Shown here piece by piece: positions 48,761 to 61,390 of a stretch of 64,000 nt of DNA. The stretch is from Lepisosteus oculatus (taxonomy: Eukaryota; Chordata; Actinopteri; Semionotiformes; Lepisosteidae). The notes beneath the pieces were generated by a model. The model made no database searches. It had not been told where the DNA came from and was given only the letters and a program-made list of their open reading frames with translations. How positions within the stretch are numbered: the stretch's first letter is position 1; each line of letters begins with the position of its first letter. The position numbers were made by a program, and so were the translations under genes. The stretch spans positions 40,218,975-40,282,974 of the forward strand of contig NC_090709.1 in the NCBI RefSeq assembly GCF_040954835.1, written 5' to 3'.

Positions 48761-49344
48761 TCCTGTTTTTCAGTTGTAGGTGGGCTCCTGAAAAGACTGC
48801 TGAGCCCAGAAGCAGGAGTGTGATTAGAGAGGAGGGACAGGTGAGGGGAGCTGTTTAAATCACCTGTGTGAGGCTGTCAGGGGCTGTGGGGCAGGGAGAC
48901 ACTGGGGGCTGTCGGGGGCTGTGGCGCAGGGGAGACACTGGGGAGGCTGTGGGGCAGGGGGACACTGGGAGGACGAGCTCAGTGTTGTCCCCATGAGGTA
49001 CCTCTCACTCATCCCTGCTGCAGCTGTGTGTGTGATTCCCAGGACAGAAGTGTGGAGCTCACAGAGCAGAGGAAGTCAGAAACTCCTGCTGGAGCACCTG
49101 ACTCAATATTCTGTACAAACAGGCAGAGAAATAACATGGAGCCCTTTTCTTGGATAGAAACTGCAATTCAGTTATCCGTTTTTTCTTGATTAATAATTTT
49201 GTGCTGTTTATTTGGAGAACTTTTCTCTAACAGACAATGTTTTTTGTGAATAGTTTTACTACAGATTCACTGTACTGGGTATTCACTTTAATGGTCAGTC
49301 ACTTCTACAGTCTCTTGAATATTTACTGGAAACTCACTGTAGTG

Positions 49345-49905
49345 GTTAGTCATTTTAGATAGATACTTTATTAATCCCGTGAGGGAAATTGCAGTGCAAC
49401 AGCAGCTTAACACACACAACAGCCACAGTGTAACGAATTATATAATAATAGTACAATACATACAATACAAGAGTTACTCACAGTCCGAACACACAAGAAC
49501 AAACTAGAACAGAACAGTACACAGAACATCGTATCACACATATGAATATAAATATAGATGTAACTATAGATATAAATATAAATGTATTGCACAGGTCCCT
49601 GGCATATATATATATTGCACAAAAAATGGTTGTAAACGGGAAAGGAAAGAGAACAGATGTAGCAGTAGATGTGTTCAGTCCAGAAACAGGTCCCTGTCAG
49701 TGTTGCCTCTGCCCAGACGCAAGGTGGATGTGTTGTACAGTCTTATGGCAGAAGGCCAGAATGACCTCCTGTAGCGCTCCCTGTCGCACCGTGGATGGAT
49801 CAGTCTATTCCTGAACGTGCTCTTCATTCCTGCAAGCCTGTCGTAGAGGGGATGGGAGAAGTTGTCCATGATGGCCTTTGACAGATTCACTAAGAAATAA
49901 CCTCT
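49345..49905 (-). mobile_element. LINE 3' end, antisense
   Basis: The plus strand begins gatagatactttattaatcc cgtgagggaaatt, a common fish LINE 3' tail. The minus frame reads MDNFSHPLYDRLAGMKSTFR then NRLIHPRCDRERYRRSFWPS and AIRLYNTS, typical of the LINE reverse-transcriptase C-terminus. 5'-truncated. Confidence 0.75.
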
Positions 49906-49974
49906 ACTGCACATTCACAAACTAGTAAGTTTCTTACCTCAATAATTACTGACTTGCATTTTCACTGTTAATAG

Positions 49975-50619
49975 TTAAACACTAAACCAGTGTTTTTCCT
50001 GAATATTCACTCCACTGCTGGTCCCAGTCTGGCGAGAGCAGGAGGACTGGGGGTACCACTGGAATCCTGAAGGAGAAAAAGTCAAGAGGGAGGACAGACA
50101 CCCCGACATCGGAGCTCTCTCCCAGTTGGACACCAGGAGCCCTGACGCCCTCATCCTCCCCCATCGGCTCCATCTCTCCGGTCGTCTCGTCTGGACGTCG
50201 GGCTCCAGGATCTCAGGGAAGGTTCCCTCCTCCCAGCCCGGCTCAGGCCTGAGGAGTCTGGAAGATCTGGGAGAAGCCAACAGGAAGAAACTCCTCCTGG
50301 ACCTCGACTCTGGGAGGAGCCCAGAGCCTGGACCCCCCTGGAGACTCGGGCTGGCCAGGAGGAGGAGGAGGAGCCCAGGGGTGTCAGGAGGAGGAGGAGA
50401 AGGAGCCCAGTGGTGCAACAGAAATGAAGGGGAGCCCAGGGGTGTCAGAACCTCTGAACGAGGTGAGGAAGGGGGAGAGAGAGCCTGTGGACAACACACC
50501 TGTGTTTCTCCAGGACGGGTCTCCAGAACAGCAGCTCTGGACCGGAGCAGTCGGGACTCGGTGGAGCACAGGCTGCCTTCAGGCCTGTTTATTCCCACCA
50601 GGAGCCTGGTCAGGCCCTG
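49975..50619. other. GC-rich open region, function unknown
   Basis: A plus-strand frame is open from about 50040 to 50707 and contains EDLGEANRKKLLLDLDSGRS and an Arg/Gly-rich stretch from GGA repeats. It has no ATG near its start, only TTG, and no domain I recognise. It could be an exon of an unknown gene or fortuitously open GC-rich sequence. Confidence 0.25.
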
Positions 50620-50960
50620 TACCAGGCAGGAGAGGGCACCCCCAGACCTGCACAGGACAAGGGGGTGTGTGACTGGTCGTACAAGATGGGACAGGGTACC
50701 CCCATAAGCACAGAAGGGTACAAGGTGCCAAACAGGTCACTCCCTGCCCGCTTAAGCCTGTGAGGGTGACGATGATGAAGAGCTGCAGATGCCCCTGGTC
50801 CAGGTGGAGAGCTGGACTCCTCCTGTCGGGGTGCCAGGGGGTGACCCTCAGGGCTGTGTCCTGACCTCCTGCTGTCTCTCGCCCACAAGGACCTGGTCAG
50901 TGTGCTGTTGACACTACGGTCTCGAACCCGAGTCCAGCTCGAGCACAAGGTCAGGTTAGT
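50620..50960. repeat. Low-copy duplicated block, copy 2
   Basis: Counterpart of 47690-48110, with the same order of shared segments. The two copies lie 2.9 kb apart in direct orientation. Confidence 0.65.
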
Positions 50961-51477
50961 CCTGTCACTCCTGTGTCACACCCAGGGCTGGAACCCACAA
51001 CCCTACTAGTGAGAGGAGAACTGTTAATGCTCCACCAGTATTGATATTGGTACATGATGAAATATTGTTCATTTTATTACCATTTATATTAGTCAAATTA
51101 GTTTATTAGCAGCACCAGCATTAGAATCTAATTATCGGTGCTGAATATGCACTACACCACCATCAGGAGCGGAAGAGAGTTCAGACATCTCTGATTCATT
51201 AACTAACTGGCTCCTCTGATTCTCAGGTGTAATATTGTACTGTTGTCATTATGGTCTCCTGCGAGCTCATCTTGAGAGACGAGTGAAGGTTGGGCTCTGT
51301 CTGAGATGACAAAGCTCAGAGAGATGACAGAGCCTTCAGACTCCTGAAACAGCTGCTCAGCCTACACCCCCGCCTCCTGCTCTCTGATGTCAACACCCAC
51401 AAACCACGGGATCAGGGGTCAAGGGTCAGGAGCGACTCCAGTACACGGCAGATTTCCTGTTTTCCTTAATTTTCCAG

Positions 51478-51507
51478 CATGTCCAGAGGCTGACGTTGGG
51501 AAGACGG
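51478..51507 (+). repeat. Isolated 30-nt micro-exon-like unit
   Basis: ttttccttaattttccag precedes catgtccagaggctgacgtt gggaagacgg and then gtaggag. It is the same acceptor-core-donor arrangement as the array at 54235-55575, almost 3 kb upstream of it. Confidence 0.75.
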
Positions 51508-51940
51508 GTAGGAGGGGGCTGTTCCCAGCCGAGGGTGAGGGAGACGGAGCCTGAACACTGCAGCACAGGTTCTGAGCACAACGGCGTCTCTCCAGTCGGT
51601 AACGCCTGTCTGCTGTGCTCTCTGGTCCGGTGTGCTTTGTTACTCGGCTGTCTCTCCAGTCAGGTCCTGGAGCACTGAGGCTCTGTCTGTGAATCCAGGA
51701 ATAATCCTGCGGTACCCAACCAGCAGTCCCAGGACTGAGCGGACTTGTCTGGGAGCGAGGCCGGGATCTCGTTGGCCCGGTGCTTGGACAGCCCAGTGGC
51801 CGGCGCTGTGCTCCAGGTGGACCGAACCGCTCCCTTCCCGCCCGGTCCCGCTCGGTGGGTCCCCCCCCCTTGAGGGACGTCTCGGTCGTTGCAGGCGCTC
51901 GGTCCAGGAGGGGGCGGTAGATGATGACGTCATCACCATG
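51500..51940 (-). mobile_element. Ty3/gypsy pol remnant, decayed
   Basis: The minus-strand frame includes VRSVLGLLVGYRRIIPGFTD and RASVLQDLTGE, matching the reverse-transcriptase/RNase H junction of gypsy-type pol as known from the family. CSEPVLQC follows in another frame. Stops and frameshifts show an inactive fragment. 51940-52430 may be further decayed parts of the same element, but I see no firm motif there. Confidence 0.65.
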
Positions 51941-52439
51941 CGCCCCTGGGAGGAAGTCTCCGCGGCCCCCTGGGGTCCAGAAGGCAGAGAGTTAACTGGA
52001 AGCAGACGTCCGGGCGTTTGGAGAGCAGCTGAGTGTTCACAAGGTCAGTTCGTGTCACAGTGTTCTTGCCAGAGGTCTGGTGGGCTGATCTGTGTGACTG
52101 TTCCTCGCCTCCCCAGTATGTCATCCGCCCGGGGCGCCTGCAGGTGTCGGGGGTCAAGTCCCCACAGAGTCTCGAACCTCCATCTCGCCTTCGTCGGGAC
52201 CAGAGCTCCGGGTTCTGCCCCGCTGGCTCACCGGTGGGGCTCGGCTCGGTCCAGTTTCACCAGGGTGTCTCGTTCTTCTTTCAGCTGCCTGGTCTGGACG
52301 AGTCGGGATTTGGGCCGGCCCTTTCTCCGTCGGCTCGATAACGCTGTGGTCTCGCCGCCCTCCCTCCTGACCAGTCCCAGAATGGAGCGGGAGAGGAGAC
52401 ACTGGTCAGGTCCGGTCGTTGGTCTGGCTTCAGGGTGAG

Positions 52440-53106
52440 AGAATCAGCATTGATCAGGGCGTTTCAAACCACGACACGAGTCAAATGTGCACTTGGACTT
52501 GGGAAACCTCCTGTTGACATCGCAGGATAGACCGAATTTCCAGGTACGTGCGGCGCTGTGTTCTGTAGTTCAGGACGAGGCAGAGGAGAAGTGACACTGT
52601 GAACAAGCAGGCCTGCTTTAGTTCAATAGAAAGATGACTCTCCGTTTCAAGATGGGTTTTGCCCACAAATACTCCTTGTGAACTCTGCACGTAGATCACG
52701 TCTCTGCGGTGAAGTATCTGCTGCACAATCGGTGCTCATTCGCTCATCACTGTGACTAGTGAGCAGGAAGGGCAGCTCCACATCGCGATGCCTGGGAACT
52801 CTCGCTCTCGCCCGAGGCCAGAGCAGGGGTTTCCAACCAAGTGGCGACAATTCAGTACTGCCAGGAAATTCACGACTTGGTGCTTAATTTGGAATTTGAA
52901 AAATCTTGTAAGATTGTCAATGAAGTTGTTACAGAGGTTTAACAACTGGGCTGAGAAATTGGGACTGCAGTTCATCTTGAAACGAGCCGTTGTGTTCGTT
53001 TTCTGTGTGATGAAGCCAGTCGCCCTTCACCACGGAGTCTTCCTCGGCCTCCACAGCTCCTGCTCCCAGCATGTCTCCGCGGGAGAGGCGGTCCGGGCGG
53101 GAAGGA
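52440..53106. other. No gene recognised
   Basis: Mixed sequence between the gypsy remnant and a short tandem repeat. No motif, exon or RNA gene was identified. Confidence 0.35.
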
Positions 53107-53255
53107 CCGGTCTGTCTCCTCCGGCCCAGTCGCTCCGCTCCCCTGGGCGCGGGCACAGTACTGGTCTCCTCCGGCCCAGTCGCTCCGCTCTCCTGGGCCA
53201 CAGGCACGGTACTGGTCTCCTCCGGCCCAGTCGCTCCGCTCTCCTCTCTCTGCGC
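53107..53255. repeat. Three-copy tandem repeat, about 58 bp
   Basis: Three units of ctggtctcctccggcccagt plus cgctccgctctcctgggc with minor changes. It is GC-rich and open in several frames by composition. Confidence 0.9.
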
Positions 53256-54234
53256 CTTGTCCTGTCTCCGGGGTCTCGATCGTCCGCAGCACAGTGAGGC
53301 ATTTCGCCTCGGACCACTCTCTTGCTGTGCCGGACCCCCAGCTGGGCGCGAGACCTGGGGGTAACGCTCGCTCGGTGTGGATATCGGGCTCCGGTCGGGG
53401 GGTCACTGACCTGGTCTCCTGGCCTGGGAGGATTCTGAACTGGACCCCAGAGAAACAGCTGAGAGCCCTGGACATCATCAAGAACAGCTCCCGGGCCCCA
53501 AGCAGACTCTTCAGACCCCATTCAGGGCTGGACATGAACATGGCTGGACTCAGGCGATATAAACCTCTGGAAAGCTGTTCCAGTTCAGGGCTCTGTGGGA
53601 AGTGCACCTCGTGTGTGTCTCCTGTGTTCTCCGCCATTGTCGTTCCAGTCGACCTGATCTCGAACCCTCACGGGACTGTGCTGGGACTCCTCTCATCCCG
53701 ACTCCTGGGAGCTCGTATCGGGATCTTGTGAGGAGTCCACCAGGATGGGTTCGGTGACTCCTCAGCACTACCCACGGCGAGCCTCGAGCTGGGTCCCTCG
53801 GTTCGGACGGTCCTGTCTGCTTCAGGGTCTTCCTCCTGATCTCCATGACCGCAGCGCAGGTCTTCCCAGCGGCTGTGTGCTGTCGGATCTTCCCACAGTC
53901 GTCACTGGGAGGATCCCCTCCCTGGAGTTAGAGGATCGCTGGTGTCACCTGGGTGAGTCAGGTGTGGGACGTATCTGAGTACCTTTCACTGGGGGGACGG
54001 GAGACACACTGGGGGACTTTCAGTGTCCCTTCTGTCCACATCCAGAGCACACAGGTGCTGTTTCCTTGCTTTCAGGGCCACTGTGGTCTGCAGAGAGCTG
54101 CCCTTCTCCTCTACACTCTACAGAGCGGGTTACCGAGCCCGGGAGCTGTCCAGGTCTGAGGTCAGTGGGCATGTCGGTTCGCAACACGTATGGGTGGAGA
54201 GATCGGGTATAGGCTGGACTCTCTCTGCTGTATT
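53256..54234. other. GC-rich unique region, no gene recognised
   Basis: Short open frames on both strands but no recognisable domain. It leads directly into the micro-exon-like array. Confidence 0.35.
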
Positions 54235-55575
54235 TTCCTTAATTCTCCAGGATGTCCAGAGGCAGACAGTGAGAAGATGGAGGTGGGATACTCTCTCCTG
54301 TCCGTCTTAATCCTAATTTTCCAGGATGGCCAGAGGCAGACAATGGAGAGACAGGTATAGTTGGGATTTGGGATAGAAGTTGGATGCTCTCCTGTAATCT
54401 TTTCCCTTATTTTCTAGGATGTACTCAAAATTGACAGTGGGAAGATGGGTATGTATGAAGATTGAACCTGTTCCTGTATTCTTTCCTAATTTTCCAGGAT
54501 CTTCTGAGGAAGACAGTGGCGAGACAGGTATGGATGTGAAGATGGAGTCGGGTTTGGGTGCTCTCTCCTCTCTTTTTCCCTAGTTTTCCAGGGTGTCCAG
54601 AAAAGTCAGTGGGAACACCAGTGTTGATGAAGTGTTGGGATGGAGGTTGAATGCTCTCTCCTGTCTTTCTTTTCCCTAATTTTCCAGAGTCCAGAGGCTG
54701 CCAGTGGGAAGATGCATATGGATGAGGTGTTGGGGTTGACATTGGAATGTATTTTTCCAGGTTGTCCAGAGGCAGACAATGGAGAGATCGGTATGTTTGG
54801 GATATAAGTTGGATGCTTTCTCTGTAATCTTTTCCCTAATTTTCCGGGATGTACTCAAAATTGACAGTGGGAAGACGGGTATGTATGAAGATAGAATATG
54901 GGAAGAGGTTCATTCCTAATTTTCCAGGATGTCCAAAAGCCAACAGTCTATGGATAGGAAGATAGATAGGGGATTCATGATCTGTCCTGTTTCTTTTCCC
55001 CAATTTTCCAGGATGGCCAGAGACTGCCAGTGGGAAGACAGGTATGGATGTGAAGATGGAGTTGGGGTTGGATGCTGTCTCCTGTTTCTTTTCCCTAATT
55101 TTCCAGGAGGTCCAGAAAAGTCAGTGGGAAGACTAGTGTGGAGGAAGTGTTGGGATGAAGGTTGATGCTCAGTCCTGTGTTCATGTCTGTGGTTTTCCCG
55201 AATGTCCAGAGGCTAACAGTGGGAAGACGGGTATGGATGAGGAGTTGGAATGGAGCTTGGATGCTCACTCCTGTCTCTTTTCCCTAATTTTCCAGAGTCC
55301 AGAGGCTGCCAGTGGGAGGATAGGTAAGGATGAGGTGTTGGAATTGACATTGGACTGTATTTTCCTTAATTTTCCAGGCTGGCCAGAGGCTGATAGTGGA
55401 AGACAGGTATGTATGAAGATTTGAAACCTCTCCTGTCTCTTTTTCCTAATTTTTCAGGTTATCCAGAGGCTGCCACTGGGTAGATGGGTATGTAGGAGGT
55501 GTTGGGATTGACATTGGACTGTATTTTCCTTATTTTTCCAGGTTGTCCAGAGCCGGCCAGTGGGGAGACGGGTAT
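54235..55575 (+). repeat. Tandem array of micro-exon-like units
   Basis: About 16 units of 73-96 bp. Most consist of a pyrimidine-rich cctaattttccag, a core of 28-32 nt such as gatggccagaggcagacaat ggagagacag, then gtatgg or gtatgt. Cores of exactly 30 nt with both sites intact start at 54325, 54498, 54761, 55012, 55458 and 55542. Read in phase 1 they give decapeptide-like WPEADNGET, SSEEDSGET, CPEADNGEI, WPETASGKT and CPEPASGET; the core at 55458 contains a stop. Units near 54688, 54850 and 55203 have lost a donor or an acceptor. Either a tandemly duplicated micro-exon or a minisatellite that mimics splice sites. Confidence 0.75.
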
Positions 55576-55899
55576 GGCTGGGAGTTGGGATGGAGGTGAG
55601 AAGCTCTTTCCTGTCTCTCTTCCTCCTTGTGTTGGTCTCTGTGACGTCTGTCTGTCTCTTGAGCTGTGTGTCTTTCTCTCAGTCCAGCTGCTTGTGCTCT
55701 GTAAAACACTACACTCCTGCAGTATTAAACAGGGCTTTTTGACTGTGGATTGCAGGTTTGATTCCAGAGGGGACACAGTCTTGTACCCCAGAGTGAGGTA
55801 CTTTGCTCAGATGGGCTGTTCTGATCATGGTTATCAGTGGCTGTACTGTAGGGAGTGGAGTGCTGACAATGGTGTACTCCATTCTCGAGAGTATTGTAC

Positions 55900-58000
55900 C
55901 TTAATACACTGACACGTCTGTGTGTTGAACTGTCACCTGAGCTGAACTTTGGTACTGCATGATACACCAGTGAGTTCTTTCCAATATTATATTTTAATAC
56001 CCTCACCTGTGTACTGTACCCACATCTCCACTGAGCTTTAATACGCAAAACCGGGGGAATTATCAAGCCTGTACCTCTCTTGTACTGAGCCTTTATTCTG
56101 AGTGACACACCTGTGTGCTGAGCTCACACCTGGACTGGACTGTAGTACTGAAACCAGTGTGCTGAGCTCTCACTTGTAGTGAGTGTTAATTCTCACATTG
56201 ACACACGAGTGCTGAACTCTCACCTTTACTGTGCTTTTATACTCAAGTGTGTACTGACCCCTCATGTGAACTGTACTATCATACTTAAACCAGTATAACC
56301 AGTGTGATACACCTGTGTGCTAAACCTTGACTGTGCTTTAATACTCAAACCTCTGTGCTCAGCTCTCACCTGGACTGGACTAAAATATTTAAACCAGTGT
56401 GCTGAACCCTCACTTGTACCGAGTGTTAATTCTCCCATTGACACACGAGCGCTGAACTCTCCCCTTTACTGTGCTTTCAAACCTGTCAAACTCAAACCTG
56501 TGTTGTAAACCTTCACACAGACTGGACTATTAATACTTAAACAAGTTTGGTGAACTGAGCTTTAATATTCAAGTGATACACCTGTGTGCTGAACTCTCAC
56601 CTTGACCGTTTTAATACTCAAACCTGTGTGCTCAATTCTCACCTGGACTGTACTGTAATACTCAAACCTGTGTGCTGAACTCTCATCTCCACTGTGGTCT
56701 AATACAAACTCCAAAGGGCTGCACTGCTGTCTGTGCGGTGTGGTAATACTCCAACCTAGAAACTAAACTCGCCTTGACTGTTGTAATTCTCAAACCTCTG
56801 TGCTGGGCTCTCAGCTGTACTATACTGATACTCTGTACTGTACTGTAATCCTCAGATAAGTGGACTCACAGGTCTGACTGGTACTAATTTACAATACTCA
56901 GACCTGTGTTCTGGACTCTCACCAGTACTGAGCTTTCATACGCAATGACATCTTTGTGTTGAATTTTCACCTGTACTGTACTATAAAACTTAAACCAGTG
57001 TGCTGAACTCTCAATTGCACTGTGCTTCAATACTCAGTGACACACCAGTATGCTGAACTTCCACCTGCAGTGTTCTTTAATACGTGAATCAGTGTGCTAC
57101 ACTCTTACCTTTTACTGAGTTGTAATACCTAATGACACACCTGTGTGCTTTACTCTCACCTTGACTGTTTAATACTCACACCTGTGTGGTCAGTTCTCAC
57201 CTGGACTCTAGCTTGTACTGACCTTTAGTACTCAGTGACACATCAGTTTGCTGAGCCTTCACCTGCAGTGTATTGTAATACTCAGATGTGTGTGTGTGCT
57301 GGATTCTCAACTTTCTGTGCCTTAATCCTGAAAGTGTTGTGGTCACCTCTCACCCGGACTGTACTAAAACACATCAACTAGTGCTTTTTTCTGTGCCTTA
57401 ATACTGAAACCTGTGTTCTGAACTCTCCTCTGCAGTGAGCTTTAATACAAAAACCTGTTTGCTTCTTTTTCGTCTGTAATGAGTGGTAATACGCAGATTG
57501 GTCATCTTTACTCTGGTCTTTTCTGTGCTTTAATCCTCTCATCGGTTTGGACATCTCTCTCCCTGACTGTACTAAACTACTTCACCCAGTGTGCTGAACT
57601 CTTGCTTGTACTGAGCTGTCATACTCAGTGACACAATCGTTTGTAGAACCCTCACCTGCAGTGTTTTATAATACTGAGCCCTGCATGATGAACTGTAACC
57701 TGTGCTGTTCTTGTGCAGTGCTCAGACGTGTGTCCTGAATGGTCTCCAGTACTGAGCTTTAATCCACCACAGCACCCCTGGGTGCTGGATTCTCACCTGT
57801 ACTGTACAATACGAGTTAAACCAGTGTGCTGCTCTCACTTGTGCTGAGCTTCAGTACTAGACCAGTCTGGTGAACCTTCACCTGTGGTGTTTTAATACTC
57901 AAATCTGTGTGCTGATCTGAACTGTTATAATACTCAGCCCTGTGTCATGTGCTGAACTCTCATCTGTACTGTTTTGTAACCCACAGACCTGTGTACTGTA
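55900..58000. repeat. Degenerate satellite, about 55-65-bp period
   Basis: Loose repeats of cacctgtgtgctgaactctc plus acctgtactgtactgtaata plus ctcaaacc, heavily diverged between units. No coding content. Confidence 0.85.
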
Positions 58001-58019
58001 CTGTGTTGTCATATATGGA

Positions 58020-58420
58020 CTGGTGTACTGAACCGTCACCTGAACTCTGGAAAACGAGAGTACCGGAGGTTTCGGGCCCGGAGTACCAGACTCGGAGACG
58101 GTTTATACCCCTGCACTATCAAACTACTGAACTCCCAGCCTCTCTCGCCTACGATCTGAACCTCACAGCGCCTTCTCTATAACCACAAACACACACACAT
58201 TGAAATCTACTTCTACCTTCCATGTCAAAAAGCTCACTCCACATCATTTCTGTCCTTTTTATTTCATTGTGTTGATGTTGTTGCACACTGCCTGTTGTCT
58301 CTGTCTTCTATTATACAATTGCATTGTTGTTTTTGTGTACTACTTATTGTCTGAGAGCCAGCTCACTAGCATTTCGTTATCCTATATACCTGTAGGTGAG
58401 TGTAATGACAATGAACTTGA
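58020..58420 (+). mobile_element. LINE 3' end inserted in the satellite
   Basis: gagtaccagactcggagacg gtttatacccc reads YQTRRRFIPLHYQTTELPAS, matching the LINE C-terminus (R-x-F-x-P, then AIRLLNS-like). A 3' region with catttcgttatcc and tgtaatgacaatgaac follows. It splits the satellite into two blocks. Confidence 0.65.
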
Positions 58421-60150
58421 ACAGTGTTGTAACAATCAGCCTCTGTCCTGTATTGCAGTGTTAATACTCAGACTTCAGGCTGAAAGTGTCCCCTGTCATC
58501 GATTGTAATACTGAGCCCTATGTGTGGTAATCTGAACTATCGCCTATAGTGTGTTGTAAAACCCAGACCGATGTAGTGTTGCAGTCTAATAATTGGACCC
58601 GTGTTCCAAACTGTCCCCCGTCATACTCCTGCCTGTGTACTGTACTCTGCTGTAATAATGTGCTGACATGTCACCTCGATCCTCTTGTATTGTTCAACCC
58701 TCTGTCCTGTGATGTGAACTGTCCCCTCTCCTGTTGTAATACTGAAACCTGTGTGCTGTACGACAGTGTAATAATTGGACTGCGCTGCTGAACTGTATTG
58801 TAGCACTCGGAGCTGGCCATGGTCCTGTGCTGTAATAGTGTACTTCTGTGTGCTGATCTGTCACCTCTATGGTGTTGTAATACCCTGACTTGTGGACTGT
58901 GCTTTAGTCTATTCAGTTGACCAGTGTGCCAACTGGTTCTCTGTACTCCACTGTAATATTCAGGTCTCTGTATTGTACTGCAATGTGAAGTGTCACTTGT
59001 ACTTTATTGTAAGATTCAGATCTCTGTATAGTACTCTTATGCGCATGGTCACCTGTACTTTAGTGTAATATCCAGGTCTTTATTGTACTGTCATGTACTC
59101 TCTCATATGCTGGGCTGTGTATTGAACTGTCTCCTGTACTTCATTGTAAGATTCAGATCTGTATTGTACTGTGAAGTTAATTGTCCTCTGTCCTCTATTG
59201 TCATATTCAGATCTTTGTATTATGGGCATTGTCACCTCTACTCTATTGTCATATACAGGACTCTGTATTGTACTGTGAAGTGACATGCCACCTGTACTTT
59301 ATTGTAAGGTTCAGATCTCTTTGTTGTACTCTTGTGTGAACGGTCACCTGTACTGCACTGTAAGACTCAGATCCCTGTAGTGTACTGTCACCTGTACTCT
59401 ATTGTATCATTCAGATCTCTAGTGTATTGTGAAGTGAATTGTTCCCTGTACTGTCATATTCAGATCTTTGTATTGTCATGTGAACTGTCATCTCTACTAT
59501 ATTGTAAGACTCACATCTCTGTATTGTTCTGTTACCTGTATTCCGTTGTAATATGCAGGACTCTGTATTGTATTGTGAAGTGAATTGTCCTCTGTCCTCT
59601 ATTGTCATATTCAGATCTTTGTATTATCATGTACACTGTCACCTGTACTCTACTGTAAGACTCAATTCTCTGTATTGAACTGTGAAGTGAACTGTCACCT
59701 GTACTCTATTGTCATACTCTGATTTCTATTCTAATGTGAAGTGAATTGTCCCCTTGTATACTATTTTCATATTCAGATCTTAGTACACATGAACATAGTC
59801 ACATCTCCTCTATTGTAATATGCAGGACTCTGTATTGAACTGTCACCTGTACTTTATTTTAAGATTCAGCTCTGTATTGGACTGTTACTTCATCACTATT
59901 GTATTCAGCTGTCTGGACTGTAGGCTGATGTCAATTGTCACTTGTACTCTATTGTAATATTCAGGTCTCTCTATTGTATGGTGATTTGAACTGTCCCCTG
60001 TACTCTATGGTAGTATTTTGCCCCCTGTAGGGTAGGGAGATGCACTGTCTCTTCTACGGTGTTGTAGTGTTTATCTTTGTATTGTACTCTCATGTACACA
60101 GTCATCTGTAATCTGTTGTAGTATTCCGCTCTCTGTACTGTCTATTGTAA
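58421..60150. repeat. Degenerate satellite, second block
   Basis: Related units dominated by attcagatctctgtattgta, ctgtgaagtgaactgtcacc and tgtactctattgtaatatt. The consensus shifts along the block, from the block-1 type to a bglII-like cagatct type after about 58900. Confidence 0.85.
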
Positions 60151-60799
60151 GACTTGTAGCTCAGACCTCTGTCCTAAACTCTTAGGAGAGGAAGTGTAAA
60201 ATCTCCAGGCCTGATCTCTTCCCTGGTACTGTCCTAGAACAACATGCCTACTCGTGTTTCACCTCTGTTGAGCAGCAGTGTTTACAGTTGGAGTTATTTT
60301 GCTGCTCAACAGTTTGTCATGTCCTGCTCCACTACTCTACTCTCCCTTAATCAGATCTGCCTTCTCTTCTACAGTAACCACCTCAAGCTGAGGTTATTGT
60401 GGACATGATGTGTGAATTGTCTGTGCTCAGCCTATATTCCTTTGCTATTCCCCTCGCAGAAGGAGGTCTTGTTTTGTCAATGTAGCCTGTGGGGGGTACC
60501 CCCATGTCGGATGCGTAAGAGAGCTGATGGACCGGTCACTATAGTAACCGCGCAGGGTGAGTGAGCGAAGACTGATGCACCTACTGCCTGTGGCCACGCC
60601 GTCTTCACTGCTCAAGGGTGAGGAACCCCACTCCCAGGAGTCAAACCCCAGGAGCGGAGAGGAGTGCGAGTCTGGGGCAGTCCTGAGGGCAGGGCTGCTG
60701 TCTCTGTGCTCAGGGTGATCTCCTCCTGGCTCTGTTTCATACTGCAGAAGTGTTACCCAAGGTGTGGGAACTGAGGTGCAGTAACAGCCTTTGTCCACC
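60151..60799. other. No gene recognised
   Basis: Includes a minus-strand open frame of 117 codons (60445-60798) without a recognisable motif. Confidence 0.35.
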
Positions 60800-61390
60800 A
60801 GCTGGTGTCTGACAGTGGGGGCGCAGAGATGGTCAGGTTTCCTTTCAATCTAATGCAGCTCCTTCCTCTCAGCTCCATGGTGCAGTCATCTGCTCCAGGC
60901 TGGCCTCATCTGATACTGGGAGATACAGGTGGGACAGTGCTGGAGTGTGTGTACAATGGGCCAAGGGAGGGGTACAGTCTCAACTCTCTGTTACTCTCAC
61001 TGGGACTGTCCTGCTTCATGAACTACATTTCCCAGCAGGCCATGAGGAGGATTGTGGCCAATAGGCTGCCTTCCCCTGGGTTGATAAGGTGCAGGTGTTG
61101 TCAATTGAAGCCTGCAGCCAGTGTATATAATAAGGAGCTCAGAAAAGAGAGAGCTCAGGGCCTGGTTGAACTCCTGCAGAGGGCTGGAGCCTGGAGGTGC
61201 AAGTTCATACATTCTGTGGATTTGTCACTGGGAAGGAAAAGGTTAAAGAGCAGGGAAACTGTCTGAAGCTGTGCTGAAGGAATATATATTGATCAACAAA
61301 CTGGGTTATTTTTAATAAGAGTTTTGTAACTCACTCTGCCCATTGTGTCAGTTTTGCTGCATTCTGACACTCCAGCTCATAGTGTGACAA
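60800..61390 (+). promoter_or_regulatory. Promoter or LTR-like sequence
   Basis: aactacatttcccagcaggc (a ZNF143/SBF-like element) at about 61020, CCAAT in ggccaataggc at about 61056, and a TATA-like gtatataataagg at about 61120. Spacing fits a pol II promoter, and the layout resembles fish retrotransposon LTRs. No matching second LTR was confirmed. The 153-codon open frame across it is not convincing as a gene. Confidence 0.35.

Noticed and set aside
60805-61266. 153-codon protein gene
   Set aside because: The frame covers CCAAT, TATA-like and ZNF143-like elements typical of a promoter or LTR, and its peptide shows no domain.
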